Shown: piece after piece, positions 31,827 through 42,912 of the stretch
Position numbering within the stretch: the stretch's first letter is position 1
How the letters are laid out: each line of letters starts with the position of its first letter
NCBI GenBank assembly: GCA_948470475.1
Contig: OX419337.1
Location: 39,372,616-39,436,615 of the forward strand
Direction of reading: 5' to 3'
DNA: 64,000 bases
Source: Galaxea fascicularis
Taxonomy: Eukaryota > Cnidaria > Anthozoa > Scleractinia > Euphylliidae
Notes under the pieces: model-generated
Told to the model about the DNA's origin: nothing
What the model saw: only the letters and a program-made list of their open reading frames with translations
Database searches by the model: none
Made by a program: the position numbers and the translations under genes

Positions 31827-34800
31827 AAGTTGTATTGGCGAGAGATTTGGTCTGATAAGCATGAAGTTATTCCCCATGCGAGCGTGTTAAGAGCCAACGT
31901 GTGGTAAACGTTATTCACTTGAGCTAATAGAAGAGTCAACATACCGTGGTTTCCACAGTTTCTCGCGGGCAGACCTTTCGCCAGTCTATTGGGGTGAACA
32001 GAGGATCTTCCCGCTCGGCGCATTTTGCTCTGTTTTTAATTGAGGTAAATCTAAAGACGAATATTTGTTGGTTACATGGGGCCCCCAGTCGAGTTTCCAC
32101 TACCCTCACCTCATAATTTTAAAAGTACATGGTTAAAATGAGGAATTAATCGCAACCAAGATAGTGATACTGACCTTAGGCGAACTCTGGGTTTCTTTAC
32201 CCCTGCTTGAGTGACTAGACAACAGCAGAGTTCAGACTGCGTAGGCGAAAGTTTTGTCTGTTTAAGCAGTCGAATTTCTGTCTACCGACGATCAGCTGGT
32301 AGTTTCCCGAGGGAATAACATTTTCCTCTTAACTCCGCTCAAAGAGGTGGATTGAGCTCTAAATCTGAATATGAGGAAATTGGCATTTTAAGCGATTTTT
32401 AATAGCTGGAATATAGTTTTAGCACTTGGTAAGTGGAGTAAAAATCAAGAAAAACATGGTGAACAAAAGTAAATTAAGTACTTATTTATTTTCCACGGAA
32501 ACATTTCATATGGTCTTAACAACGAAGATTGCATCAATTATGTTAGCGTTTTTACAGTAAGTCAAGATGAATGTCTTATCCAGAGCAAACCGGCTGATAG
32601 TCGCCTCCAGTTATCTAACGTGAGAATGTTACAGCATAATATAAACCAGTTACCGCTCTATCCAACAAGATGACCCTTAAAACCTCAAGAGTGATCAGCA
32701 TCAAAATTTTCCTTGTAATTTCAATTCTTTACAAAGCAGAGTGGTCACGAGAATTTAGGACAGCACTGATCACACAAGATGAATATGCTTGATATTTTAA
32801 CAAGTCCCCACCACTTCTATAAGGAGTGAATAAGAATTTAAATTTTCATCTTGGGGCTTAAGGGTTAAGTCGATTATTTCTAGTTAGCTGGTTTGCACGT
32901 TCAGGTATTTTCCTGGCGTTATCTCGAAAACTAGACCGCCTCTGGGCAGCCAACGGTTTGAGTGGCCACATAGTCAGTCACTGGTCGATGCCAGCGTTGG
33001 AGATTAGTACTTCTCACGCTTGACCTTATCACAATAAAAAAATCATACATACCCTACGGAAATGGATTTAACGTATTATATTGCTCATTTTAATGTAATT
33101 TAAACTAGTCGTCAATAATAATCTGAACAGAAATTAAAAAACAATTGTCAAAACTTAGGGATTCTGGGAAAGTTCTCTAGTGACTGAGACATGACCATGT
33201 TTATGAAATGTCTCATACAGGAGTGAAAGCGTCCCTGTATTCAATTCCTTTACTGATAAATAAAGAAATTTATTTAAGCTTGCCTAATTCTTGAATGCAT
33301 ACCCCCTGACCCCATAAACAATAAATATAGAAAGAAAGTATACAATCTAAGTTAGGCAGAATTCTGTTTAAACCAGTGGTTATATGTATTCAAAAACTGC
33401 AGTCTTAGCATAACTAGCATTGCCGGCCACGCTCTATCTACAGTACACTTGACATGCAGAAATAAAAGATGACAAAAAATGTCTGGAGTGTTGGGAATTA
33501 CGTAAAAGTCAGACAAAAAGTTAACCCTATCATCGGTATTATTATGCAGTCAGGTTTTCTCTGCTTTAGACAAAACAAATTTGATCAGAGGTATATATTA
33601 TGATCGAAAAAAAAAAAGAATTTTTGCCGTGGGAAAGACTTTACAAGTTTCATTCATGCAATGACACGGATGTCCGATGACTATGACTGAGGTACTCCCC
33701 AAAATAACATAAAAGCATACAGACTTCTAGCACATTTTGATTTGTTCGTTTTTCAGCTGAAGTAATGATATTAAGAAATCAACTCATGCTGCTTTCGGTT
33801 CCCCGAACAAGCTGGCTGTATTTCGTACTTAAAACCGGGACTCAACGACGCTATTCCCACTTCGAAAACCGGAGAAATTAGCTTCTAATACTGGAGGCCT
33901 TCAGAACAGATGCTTATGCAGTAAGAAGCCCAGCCTGTGTAGAGTTCATGGTTCATTTCACCAGACTTTAGATCCCAATTAATTAATTAACTTTGTTTTT
34001 ACCTGAAACCAAAGCCAGTTAATCGCAAAAACAAACACATTTTATGCCTAAAAAAAAAAGATGACTAGTTCATTGTAGATGATAATGGGTCAGGGGACGG
34101 AAAATCCAAAATCGCCGGGCCCTGCCTCAGCCTGGCTTTGCTCACTCGCGCCGTAGCAAAAGTGATCTATGCACGACATTATCTTGCTTCTGTGCACGAC
34201 ATAAACTGATAAAATATATGACTTAACACGCAGGCAACAAAGACGCTGCTTCATTGAGAAAACTTGCTTTCAACCCAGGGCCTCAGAAACAGACCTGATT
34301 TGGGTATAGAACACTCAAAACCCAACATTTCCAAATTCCAATTCGATCAGGAATGCACGGACATTTTTGAACGAGTTCTCTTGAGCTCTTTGGTGTTCCA
34401 TGGGTAAACAAATTACATTTGTAGATTGCTTCCCGTGAATTAGCTGAAAACTTGCTAAACCACGTTCAAAAGAAAGAAGCATAAGTAAAGTCAAATAAGA
34501 AGTGCAAATGAAATTATGAATAGTTTTAATACAACTGATTGCACTTAGAACTACTGCCAGTACAAAGCTGCCGATTTCATTTTGTAAGGAAGACTCAGGA
34601 CGATGTCACCTGTGCTATAATAGCTGGTATCCAGTGGCTCCTAAGCCAATGAAAACAGTGGAAATCCGTTATCTAGGAACTGCCGGGATTCCTATTTGTT
34701 CTTTACCCCAATCATAAGAAAGCGTCTTGATTATGCGTTGATTATTTGAAAAGAAAAAAAGAGAAGAAAAGGCTTTCCCAAACAAACAAAGCGGAGATAG

Positions 34801-37780
34801 CATACCCAATATACTTTATTTGACAGTTTTTTGTCGTATTTTATCCATAGATTTGTGTTAAATTTATCGTAGTTTTACATACTCATCTCCGTTGATATAT
34901 TAAAGATGTTTGATAATAAGATGTACACTAAACCTCTCAGTCTTTGCTAAGGAGAAAGTAGCATTTATTTTATTCTTTTATCTTATTCAAAAACGGCTCC
35001 CATTAATTTTCAGATACCACAAGCTATATCTTAATCGAGACAACAACAAGATCACAATAGATTCTAAATTCAACAATAATATAATTTAACGCAGGATGAG
35101 GTACTATCCTAAAAATCGATTCGGAGTCAGAACCACTGTTCAAATAACATCTATTCTACGGTTAAGAGCACGATTCTTCACACAATGAAACACACCTCGT
35201 TATCGATTTCTAAGGGAACCCTGAGCTAGAAATGAAAGTTACGAAAGCCATTTCAAATAAAGGTCTATACAACATGCAAAGTCCAGTTTCTGGGCTATGT
35301 GATTTGAGAGAAAGGCCACCGCGCTGTAGGTATAATTTAAACATTGATCTTTGAGTTGAAAGGATCACGTTGGTCGGCTTTATTGACAAAATATATCAAA
35401 GATTAAAAAATACGCTCACTTAATTTCATAATCATCATAACGAAATCTCACTAGCCAAGGCCACACTATTTACATTCTAAATTAGCTTGAATCAAATTTA
35501 ATGCTCCATGATAATTACTATACTAGAAGATAATGTTTGGTACATATACTATGGAAATTCTTATTGCTTTGAGTCCAATTTTATAGCCGATTTATGACCC
35601 TTCATTTTTCTACTATGAACTATATGCATATGTTGATAAGTGCATGTGAAAGTCAAACTGGAATTAAGGAACGAAAAGATACCCTTCATGTCGAGATTTA
35701 AACCAAGCCTTGAATGATATGCATTTGTTTTAGCCAAGTTTTACGATCGCATATAGAGCAGCTTTCCGGAACATTTTTTAGTGCTGTATAATGATCGAGT
35801 CCCTGGATGACAGTCTATAGCATTCCTCTTTCCGATAACAAAAGATCCGAGCCCATTCATTAAAAAAACCATTTCAGCATTGTTGTTGTCTGCCAATACG
35901 GCCACACAATCTTTTCAAACCAACCACTTAACCAGGTAAATTGCAAAATAGTGTGAAGATTTAATACCTATTGTCTAAAAAAAGACTGCTAAATGTTCTT
36001 TTTAAACTAACCACTTGACCATCTAAATTACAATATAGTGCAAAGAATAAATACTTTTCATTGTCTAACTCGTAAAAGCATTCTTAGACTAAAAAACAAT
36101 CATCCAACAGATTTAACTTCTCGACAAACTTTTTTTTGACTGCTTTTGTATTTCGATCTTACATATATAATTCCCAAAATAGTGTTTTCTTCTATGGTGG
36201 TTGGATAGGCTTTCAGTGAGGTCACATACCGAAACACTAAGGTCCTAAGAGTCCAAGGTATCACGTGACTAGTGACGGATCATGAACACTACCTGCGACT
36301 AACTTCTTGTGACTTGTGAGGAGCATGTCTCAAGCTGTGACCCCTGGACACGGTACACTATCTTGGAATATTCAAATATTAGTTATAAATCATATTCTAA
36401 GTATATGCTTGAAATACATTTTCACGAATATTAGTTCGTCAGTACTTGGGACTGACAGGACTCAATTTTGGTTCGGTTGTAGTGTTGAACAATTAATGAA
36501 GCAAACCGTATGCAGTATCGAGCGTATGCTCAAGTTATATTTGATAGACATGAGACTGTTCACTTCCTAGTCATCAAATACTATACTCCTCTTAGCAATT
36601 CTTTTCACTGAGTGAAATACTTTTTTAGCCCTTTGTACTTTGATTCCTTAATGAAGCGCTAGCACAAGTGAAAGTAATACCCCCTTTTCTAAGACCTGTT
36701 TTTGAAGAATGTAAAACTAATAATACTTGATTTAAAGGTAAATCCGGAAAGTGCCAGCGACGTAAGGTCGAGCTTAAAAGGAATTCTGTGACGAATCTAT
36801 TGAAACTTAATGTAAGTGAATACGAAACACTTGAGCTATAATAACTCCACAAAAAGCTTGAATCCACGCGAAGCCCACCAAGCTATTACTCACTGGATTA
36901 AATTGCCTTTAGAAATGATGATGTATTTTACCTGGTTGGTCACCTTGATCGATAAGGTAAATTAAAAAGCTTATTTTTTCCCTTTCAGCGACTACTTAAC
37001 TGAGTCCGTAAATAGAGTCGGGTTTAGTCTTTACAGTCTGTGGATGAAGAGAAGACACGAAAAAAGAAGTTTGCGAGTGCCGTTTTTTTTTTCGTAAAAT
37101 TGGAAAGAAATACTAAAATGTGACCCAAATGTAATGTGTGCATGGTGTCCTTACAAGGTGCTATCACTGTATTGTGCCGTGTCTGGGCTCGCTGGACTTT
37201 GAGTTTATGGCCGATGGAATCCTAAACTCGCTTATGAGGATGCAATTTTTCTTGATTTTAGTTTTTGAATGTGGAATAACAGAGAAAAGAGAACGATAAA
37301 CAGTGAGGTGAGCTCATAGCCCGACAATTTTCTCTATGCGTGCAGCTGGGCTGAAAAGCCCGCATTTTTGTGGTTCCAAAACATGCAGGCGAATTATGCG
37401 AAATCGAATCCTACCTAACATAGCGATTTTTTTGCTAATACTCTAAAAGGTTTTAAGTCCTAATACGAAATAAAAACAGGTTATATGTCGTGGTCGTGCA
37501 CCTTTTAGCTGGCTCTGTGAATAAATCTAGAACACTGATCCCTAAATGCGTTTCGGAGGAAGTCGATACAGTCGCTGGTAATTTTCAACTTAGACACTGC
37601 TTTCGTTTCTAGCTCCCTGATAAAATATGGATTATCGTCAAAGTACTTTATATGCAGAATAAGCTATTAAGCCCAGCTAATTGGTTTTATGAGTTAAAAA
37701 ACCAGTTAATAACATACTTTCCTTACATTTCTTACAAGGGGTTTTTGCTTTTCATAATATAAGCTACACCGAGCCGCTAT
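31827..37780. other. about 6 kb spacer downstream of Otx gene 3, no gene seen
   Basis: AT-rich, with unusually few open frames of even 60 codons between 32.0 and 36.3 kb. No clear repeat or RNA gene was noticed. It includes the 3' flank of gene 3, in which no nearby AATAAA on the minus strand was found. Confidence 0.5.
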
Positions 37781-38134
37781 TTATCTTGGTGCCATAGGAT
37801 GCATATGCGCATGCTCTAATGGCATATACGACCCACCGTTTGGACTAGAGCAATAATAAGGTGGTGGAGGAGGTGGAGGCATAAATGAGGGACTGGCACT
37901 AGTCATTGTCATTGAGTTGTTTATCACAGCTGCGTGCGATGGATATGTAGGCATGGGCCGAACAGACTCATGGGCAGGACTCCAGATATTCCCGCTACAA
38001 CTTGCGTATCTGCAAGGAGACGGTACGGCTTGGGAACTCTCCTTGCTGCTCGTTGGGGTTTTCGGCTTGGGTTTCGCTTTGGGCTCCCCTTTGCTCTGTT
38101 GCCTAACTTTGGCGCGTCTGTTTTTAAACCACAC
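37781..38134 (-). CDS. otx: Otx gene 3, coding exon 3 (end of homeodomain and tail)
   Basis: 117 codons plus TAA, phase 0, after acceptor TTTTCAACAG. It carries [13 protein letters not shown], the IWSPA motif and the poly-Pro run. Long frames on the opposite strand and in the other phase (37917-38373) are shadows. Confidence 0.96.
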   Translation of the reverse strand: MWFKNRRAKVRQQSKGEPKAKPKPKTPTSSKESSQAVPSPCRYASCSGNIWSPAHESVRPMPTYPSHAAVINNSMTMTSASPSFMPPPPPPPYYCSSPNGGSYMPLEHAHMHPMAPR

Positions 38135-41100
38135 CTGTTGAAAATAAGATAAACAAAGATGTTCGTTTGAACATTTGAAATGGCGCCTGCAAACAAGTGG
38201 AATTTGCATTGTTGTCTCTTGCGGTGTTTATTTTGTATCTGATGGCATTTAATATCTACTGAGTACCAATAGCGCCTTGAAAAGATAAGAAGGGAAAAAA
38301 TAATAATAAAATCTCGATTAGAAGCTTTAGGTATAAAAGTTTGCCCAACTGCCCAATAAAACAAATTTAACAAACTACTCCAAAAGTGCGAGGGTTTCGC
38401 TTGCTTATTTGGCGATGTTTTCGCACATTAGGTGAGCGTGACTTCTCGAAAAGGTTCTAAGTAGTTTTCTCTGGAAAGTTTCAGTTTTCCTTAAATACAC
38501 TATATTGTTGCGGCATGCAAGGGTACTGGAGCACGCAAAACTGAGGTCAAACGAGCCACCCAGACACCCTCTCAATCATGGCTGTACACGCAATCAGGAT
38601 AAACATCCGCATGGAAAACAAAGGCACATTTTTCTTACACTTATGAAACCCGTTTGATTATGAAGACAATTTGGAGCATTTTGGAATATTGAAAGTTTGA
38701 ATAAAAAGAATCTTTAACCTTAAAGTCATTACGTGAGAAAAGATGAATTGTCTGAGGGCGTGAAATCTCTGACACTACAATTGTGCGTACATACACAAAG
38801 CAGACACCCTTACAGAGCTCAGCTAAATGCTCGGAAGTTAAAAAATTTTAATTTTATTAAAAACTGCACCTGATTCAGGGTTTAGCATAACTTAAAAATG
38901 AATGATTTATCTAAAATGGAAGTTTGAGGCCAAATTAAACAAAGAAATGCATTTTGGTTTGAATTGTCATTCCTATTGTCTTCATCCTTCCAAATTTATA
39001 TCTGGAGTACACATGTACGTCAAAGCCATGCACCTTCTTCTCGAAAATGTTTCCAAAGTTATGCTTCAGCTGATGATTGAACAGACACGCGGTTGTTGAA
39101 CATTTCCTTCTTTTTCAAAATATCTTAAAACGTCTTTCTCTTGTATCAAATACGAAATAAATTCTAGTGTACTATAAGGCAATTTTTGAACCAAATACAC
39201 CGGCCCTGTTTCAAAGTGAATCAGGTGATTAATGACCCAGGTATTTTCCTGGTTTACGTCATTTTGAACTTCCTTTTTCGTATCTTTCTTCCATTTCATA
39301 TACCCAGTAATTTTCCTTTTTACTTCGGCGAAAGGCATTCAGAGGGCAAATTTATGCGCTCTTAAAAATTTTCCATCGGTAAATAAGACCAAACGAAAAA
39401 CAATCAGTTCTTTAGGAGAAGTTTGTAAGATTTTATTCATGGCCAAAAGCGTTTGAGTCAATAGGGAGAATATTGCCGGCATTGCCAGGGACAAAACGTT
39501 TGACATGATACATCGTGGGAATATCGTGGCGCGGCTTGGTTTGTGGTAAAGCGGACACAGCTCTTTCTCCTTTTTAACTCGCATTTTTCCTATTTGAAAA
39601 AATCACGTACACAACCTGCGGTTTCGCTTGCGAAAGAAACAGTTTTGCTGGATTTAGTTTCGTAAAGAGGCAGGAATTGCCACTTTGTCACTGTCTGCTT
39701 TGCAAACCACCAAACAACGTGAAACTATGCGTCACTGAGCAATCCCGATGTAAAAGGAAAAAATAGTGCGTTTTGAAAACAGATTAACCATTTGTGTTTA
39801 CAATTCAGTTGAAGGGCAAAATTTAGCACACTGAAGCCAGTGAGTAAGTTTTTCTTTGTACAAACGCGAGATTCGCAACACCGACATTTCCTAAAAAGGT
39901 CCTTCATGACAAGACCCTTCAGTTTCTCTTGGTTTCATGCCCTATTTTTAAACCCATATCTCAGTTTATCAATCTGGGGTTGTAGCTCGCTTTTATAAAT
40001 CATTAAAATGTGTTTTTAACGTTTGTAGTGGGGATATTAAATCTATATTGGTTCATGTATGTGATGCTATACACTAAGTTGCAGAACTTGCGTCTCTCTT
40101 TCACGCGCATAATGAGCAGTGCACGAGTTGTAACTGTGGCACAAGGCATTTTAAAGTACGTTGTGGTTACTCTCTTCTTTGTTTAGTACTTGGTAGAGAT
40201 GATGAAAACTTGTTCGATACTCGGTTTGTTGCTAAAAGAAAAACATGTTAAGAGGAAGAGGAAGAGGAAGACAGAGAGATGCTAGTTTGCATGATTAACA
40301 CTTTATCAATTGTAGTTTGTCCAATTTAAGGTCTAATGCTCGTCACTGCTTGGCTAGGAAAATACTCTTGGGCTTAACAGAAATTTCGTAAACATTTCGT
40401 GTGATCATTCCGATACTTGCGTGTTTTACGGCATGTCAGCCCACCTGTGCATTATCACTGCACCTACAGGACAAAGTTTTATCTCCATCTTCTATCAATA
40501 AACTAAAAAGACGACAAGTTTTTGAATGCTGTGGTAGCTTATCCTAAATCATTCGGACGTGCTAATTTTATAACTGTAACATGTCGGCTCGACTAGACGA
40601 TATCACACCACATTACGGCACCACACGAAATATGCACATGTGAGACGAGTTTGTTTCGTCCGCAAACTGCCGACAGACCTATTTTTGTTTCTAAGTTTCG
40701 TCTTAACCTTGATTTGACTTACCTGAACCCTGGATTCGGGTAAATTGATTTTCATAGCAACTTCTTCCCTCATAAAGATGTCAGGGTACTTTGTCTTTGA
40801 GAAGAGTTCTTCTAAAATCTCCAGTTGGGCTTTGGTAAACGTGGTCCGCTCTCGCCTCTGTTTTCGTGGATAACCTGAAAGACATTGTTTGGTTTTACGA
40901 AATAGCGTTTTTTTGATGTACCTGTGGACAGTTAATTCTTTATCAACTAACCCAATTACGTCAAGTTGTAGAGTATATGAAATAGTCTCACGCACTTCTC
41001 TAAAACCTACGTTGCTCACAAAAATGGGATCATGAGAATAAACTGTGAACCAAAAAATCGCTGTGAAAAACCAAGCAGATTATAGTTAGTTCGGTGCTAA

Positions 41101-42143
41101 GTTGTTTAATCAACGCAAACAATAAGTTGTCTATAGTTAAAATGGTAATGGTAATAGTTGGCCAATTTGAACACACAAATATTTGAACAAACAGATATTT
41201 TAAAACCCGGGACACATTTCAGATTTCATCAGATACTATCGCCAATAACGAACCTTAAACGTTTTCCAAGTTGAACGCCTTAGAATAAAAACACTGCAAA
41301 CTATTAAAAACAGTTTTGTCGGGGCACAACTGATTTTATGGTCCTTCCTATTGTGACACTAAGACCGTTTTAAAATCGATTTTATCAAAAAAGCAATGAG
41401 TAATTAGGTTTCCTTTAGCGGTAATCATACAACCGCCTCCATAGCCGCAAAGAAGCTCGAATGGATTCTACGGGAAGCAATTTCTCTTTCCTTAAGCGAG
41501 ATTCGATCAAAAAAATCTATATTTTGAAAATCGGCCTAACTTAAGAGTTTTGTCGCCCACAAATCCTTCACGAACAACAAATAGCCGAGTTCCATCTTGA
41601 ATCTGAGAAATTTGTAACAATCCGAATTAAAAGACTCCAAATTACGAAATTTATTTCAAACACTGAATGAAGAAAAACCTATACCAGCCGAGAATTAATA
41701 GTAACAAACAGTTGAGCGAAACTACTGTTTACCCAGCATTTTAGGGCAGATCTCAAATAGGCTTTGCCGAAAATCACTCATCTAAATACCTTTCACAAAT
41801 TGTAAAGCCCTAGATCTGGGAGGTCCGTTTTAACTACAGGTAAAACACTAAAACAAAGAGCAATCGCTCTCGAAAAGCATTTAACAAAGCTTAACAATGG
41901 ACAGAAAAACTTCCTCCCTGTATTCTTCTGGTTACCGCGGACAACCTCCAGTTGTCAATAGCTAAATTTGTTAATACAATGACGACTCTAAAGTAGCATT
42001 GTCCGTCGTTATAATCTAAAAATAAAAACTGATAACTCACCGTAAGGCGGAGCAACCATCGGGGAGAACATATCAGCAGTTCTCGGTGGCATGTTCAGTC
42101 CATTGACTGGGTACGGTGGATAATGGTTGAGGAAGCCCGCCAT
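37781..42143 (-). CDS. otx: Otx-type homeobox transcription factor, paralog 3, most canonical (three coding exons, 202 aa)
   Basis: Joined exons 42143-42041, 40874-40723 and 38134-37781 encode the copy closest to bilaterian Otx. The N-terminus [17 protein letters not shown] parallels the SYLKQPPYAVNGL start of vertebrate [17 protein letters not shown] leads into the homeodomain (residues 40-99), which ends [13 protein letters not shown]. Lys50 (residue 89) and Asn51 are kept, but position 56 is Val (residue 95) instead of Cys. The tail has a Lys/Pro-rich stretch, a GNIWSPA motif (W136) matching the conserved SIWSP motif of Otx proteins, an AVINN core near 154-158, seven consecutive prolines (171-177) and a Met/His-rich end. 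Introns are 1166 and 2588 bp, phases 1 and 0. It is the upstream-most gene of the cluster, 19.3 kb from gene 2. Confidence 0.96.
38135..40722 (-). other. intron 2 of Otx gene 3
   Basis: 2588 bp, donor CAG/GTAAGT, acceptor CAACAG, between homeodomain residues 46 and 47. Short frames inside (for example 39066-39338 minus) are unsupported. A small AGAGGA run lies near 40251-40271. Confidence 0.9.
40723..40874 (-). CDS. otx: Otx gene 3, coding exon 2 (homeodomain residues 1-46)
   Basis: 152 nt from acceptor TTTCAG to donor CAG/GTAAGT. Two bases of a Gly codon, then 50 codons YPRKQ through ESRVQ. The frame at 40603-41019 runs through both splice sites and is longer than the exon. Confidence 0.97.
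40875..42040 (-). other. intron 1 of Otx gene 3
   Basis: 1166 bp, phase 1, donor TACG/GTGAGT, acceptor TTTCAG. Nothing else recognised. Confidence 0.9.
42041..42143 (-). CDS. otx: Otx gene 3, coding exon 1
   Basis: 34 codons plus one base: [17 protein letters not shown], then [17 protein letters not shown], with the Gly codon split by the intron. An acceptor-like CCTCCATAG ends at 42189, 45 bases before the ATG, which suggests an upstream 5' non-coding exon. Confidence 0.92.
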
Positions 42144-42554
42144 GTTGGATTCTTGTTGAACGTTGGAGAGCGAATTATGTGCCGCGTGCTATGGAGGCAA
42201 ATAAAAACACCATGAAATGAGCACTTTGAGGCTTAGTCTCGCGACCTTCTTTACTGACGTGCCCCTTAAGGCCCCCCTGCAGACTCTAGCTGTCAAGTTA
42301 TTAACCAAAGACGGGACAGAAATCCGCTTGATAAAGACTGACTTTTCCTGAAATTTAACAAATAAAAACAAGCCTGTGAAGCTGTTACGCCCCGCCAGAT
42401 TATTTGGGCCTAAGTCATGGGAACTATGCGGGATTACGTGTCCCAACACTGGGCAAAAGTATGGGCCGCTCCAAAACAAGCGAGAGCAAGAACTTTGATT
42501 TGCCTCATATCTTGCGTTCATTTTTTAAGAGCTGCTTTCCTAATTTAGAACCAA
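42144..42554. promoter_or_regulatory. 5' flank of Otx gene 3
   Basis: Immediately upstream of gene 3. A 110-codon sense frame (42189-42521 minus) reaches the acceptor-like site but resembles no protein and is out of keeping with the short Otx N-terminus. It is treated as untranslated or intronic sequence. Confidence 0.3.
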
Positions 42555-42912
42555 GTGGGAGGTCAAACTGGCTGCAATGATTGTCCAAAAGGAAGCCGCA
42601 GACTCAGTAGTAAAAGAATTGTTAGGTTTGGCTTTAACTTGTCACGTTATCTCCATGATTTCACGAGAATTGAAAACAAGCACGTTCGCCAGCGACGAGA
42701 GTTTCATGAATATTCTCCAACCAAACGGAAACACTTTTACAAAAATCATCTGGAACATTTCCTTTCCATTAGCAAACACAGAAATCCATTTAAAGGATTC
42801 CACTTATCACAAGCAGGAATCCGGTTTTACAAAAACGACCAGAATTGTTCTTCTTTTTCAAATGAACGGAAGTTCACTTGGTGAAATAGTTTCTCTGCGA
42901 GAATATTCGTAA
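42555..42912 (+). CDS. two overlapping long open frames, doubtful
   Basis: Two different plus-strand frames stay open together: 109 codons from 42555 and 111 codons from 42577. The second (start MIVQKEAADSVVKELLGL) has the more protein-like residue mix. No domain is recognised. They face away from Otx gene 3. Chance is a fair explanation, as is a degraded transposon. Confidence 0.15.

Noticed and set aside
31459..32023. Three open frames across the foldback element
   Set aside because: They follow the palindromic repeat and have no protein family resemblance.
37917..38373. Long frames on the plus strand and the other minus phase
   Set aside because: They overlap exon 3 of Otx gene 3 and are shadows of its biased codon content.
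40603..41019. 138-codon minus-strand frame as a single homeobox exon
   Set aside because: It runs through clear splice acceptor and donor sites; only 40723-40874 is exon, and the homeodomain continues at 38134.
42189..42521. 110-codon sense frame just upstream of Otx gene 3 as an N-terminal extension
   Set aside because: It is separated from the exon by an acceptor-like site, resembles no protein and would give an N-terminus unlike any Otx.
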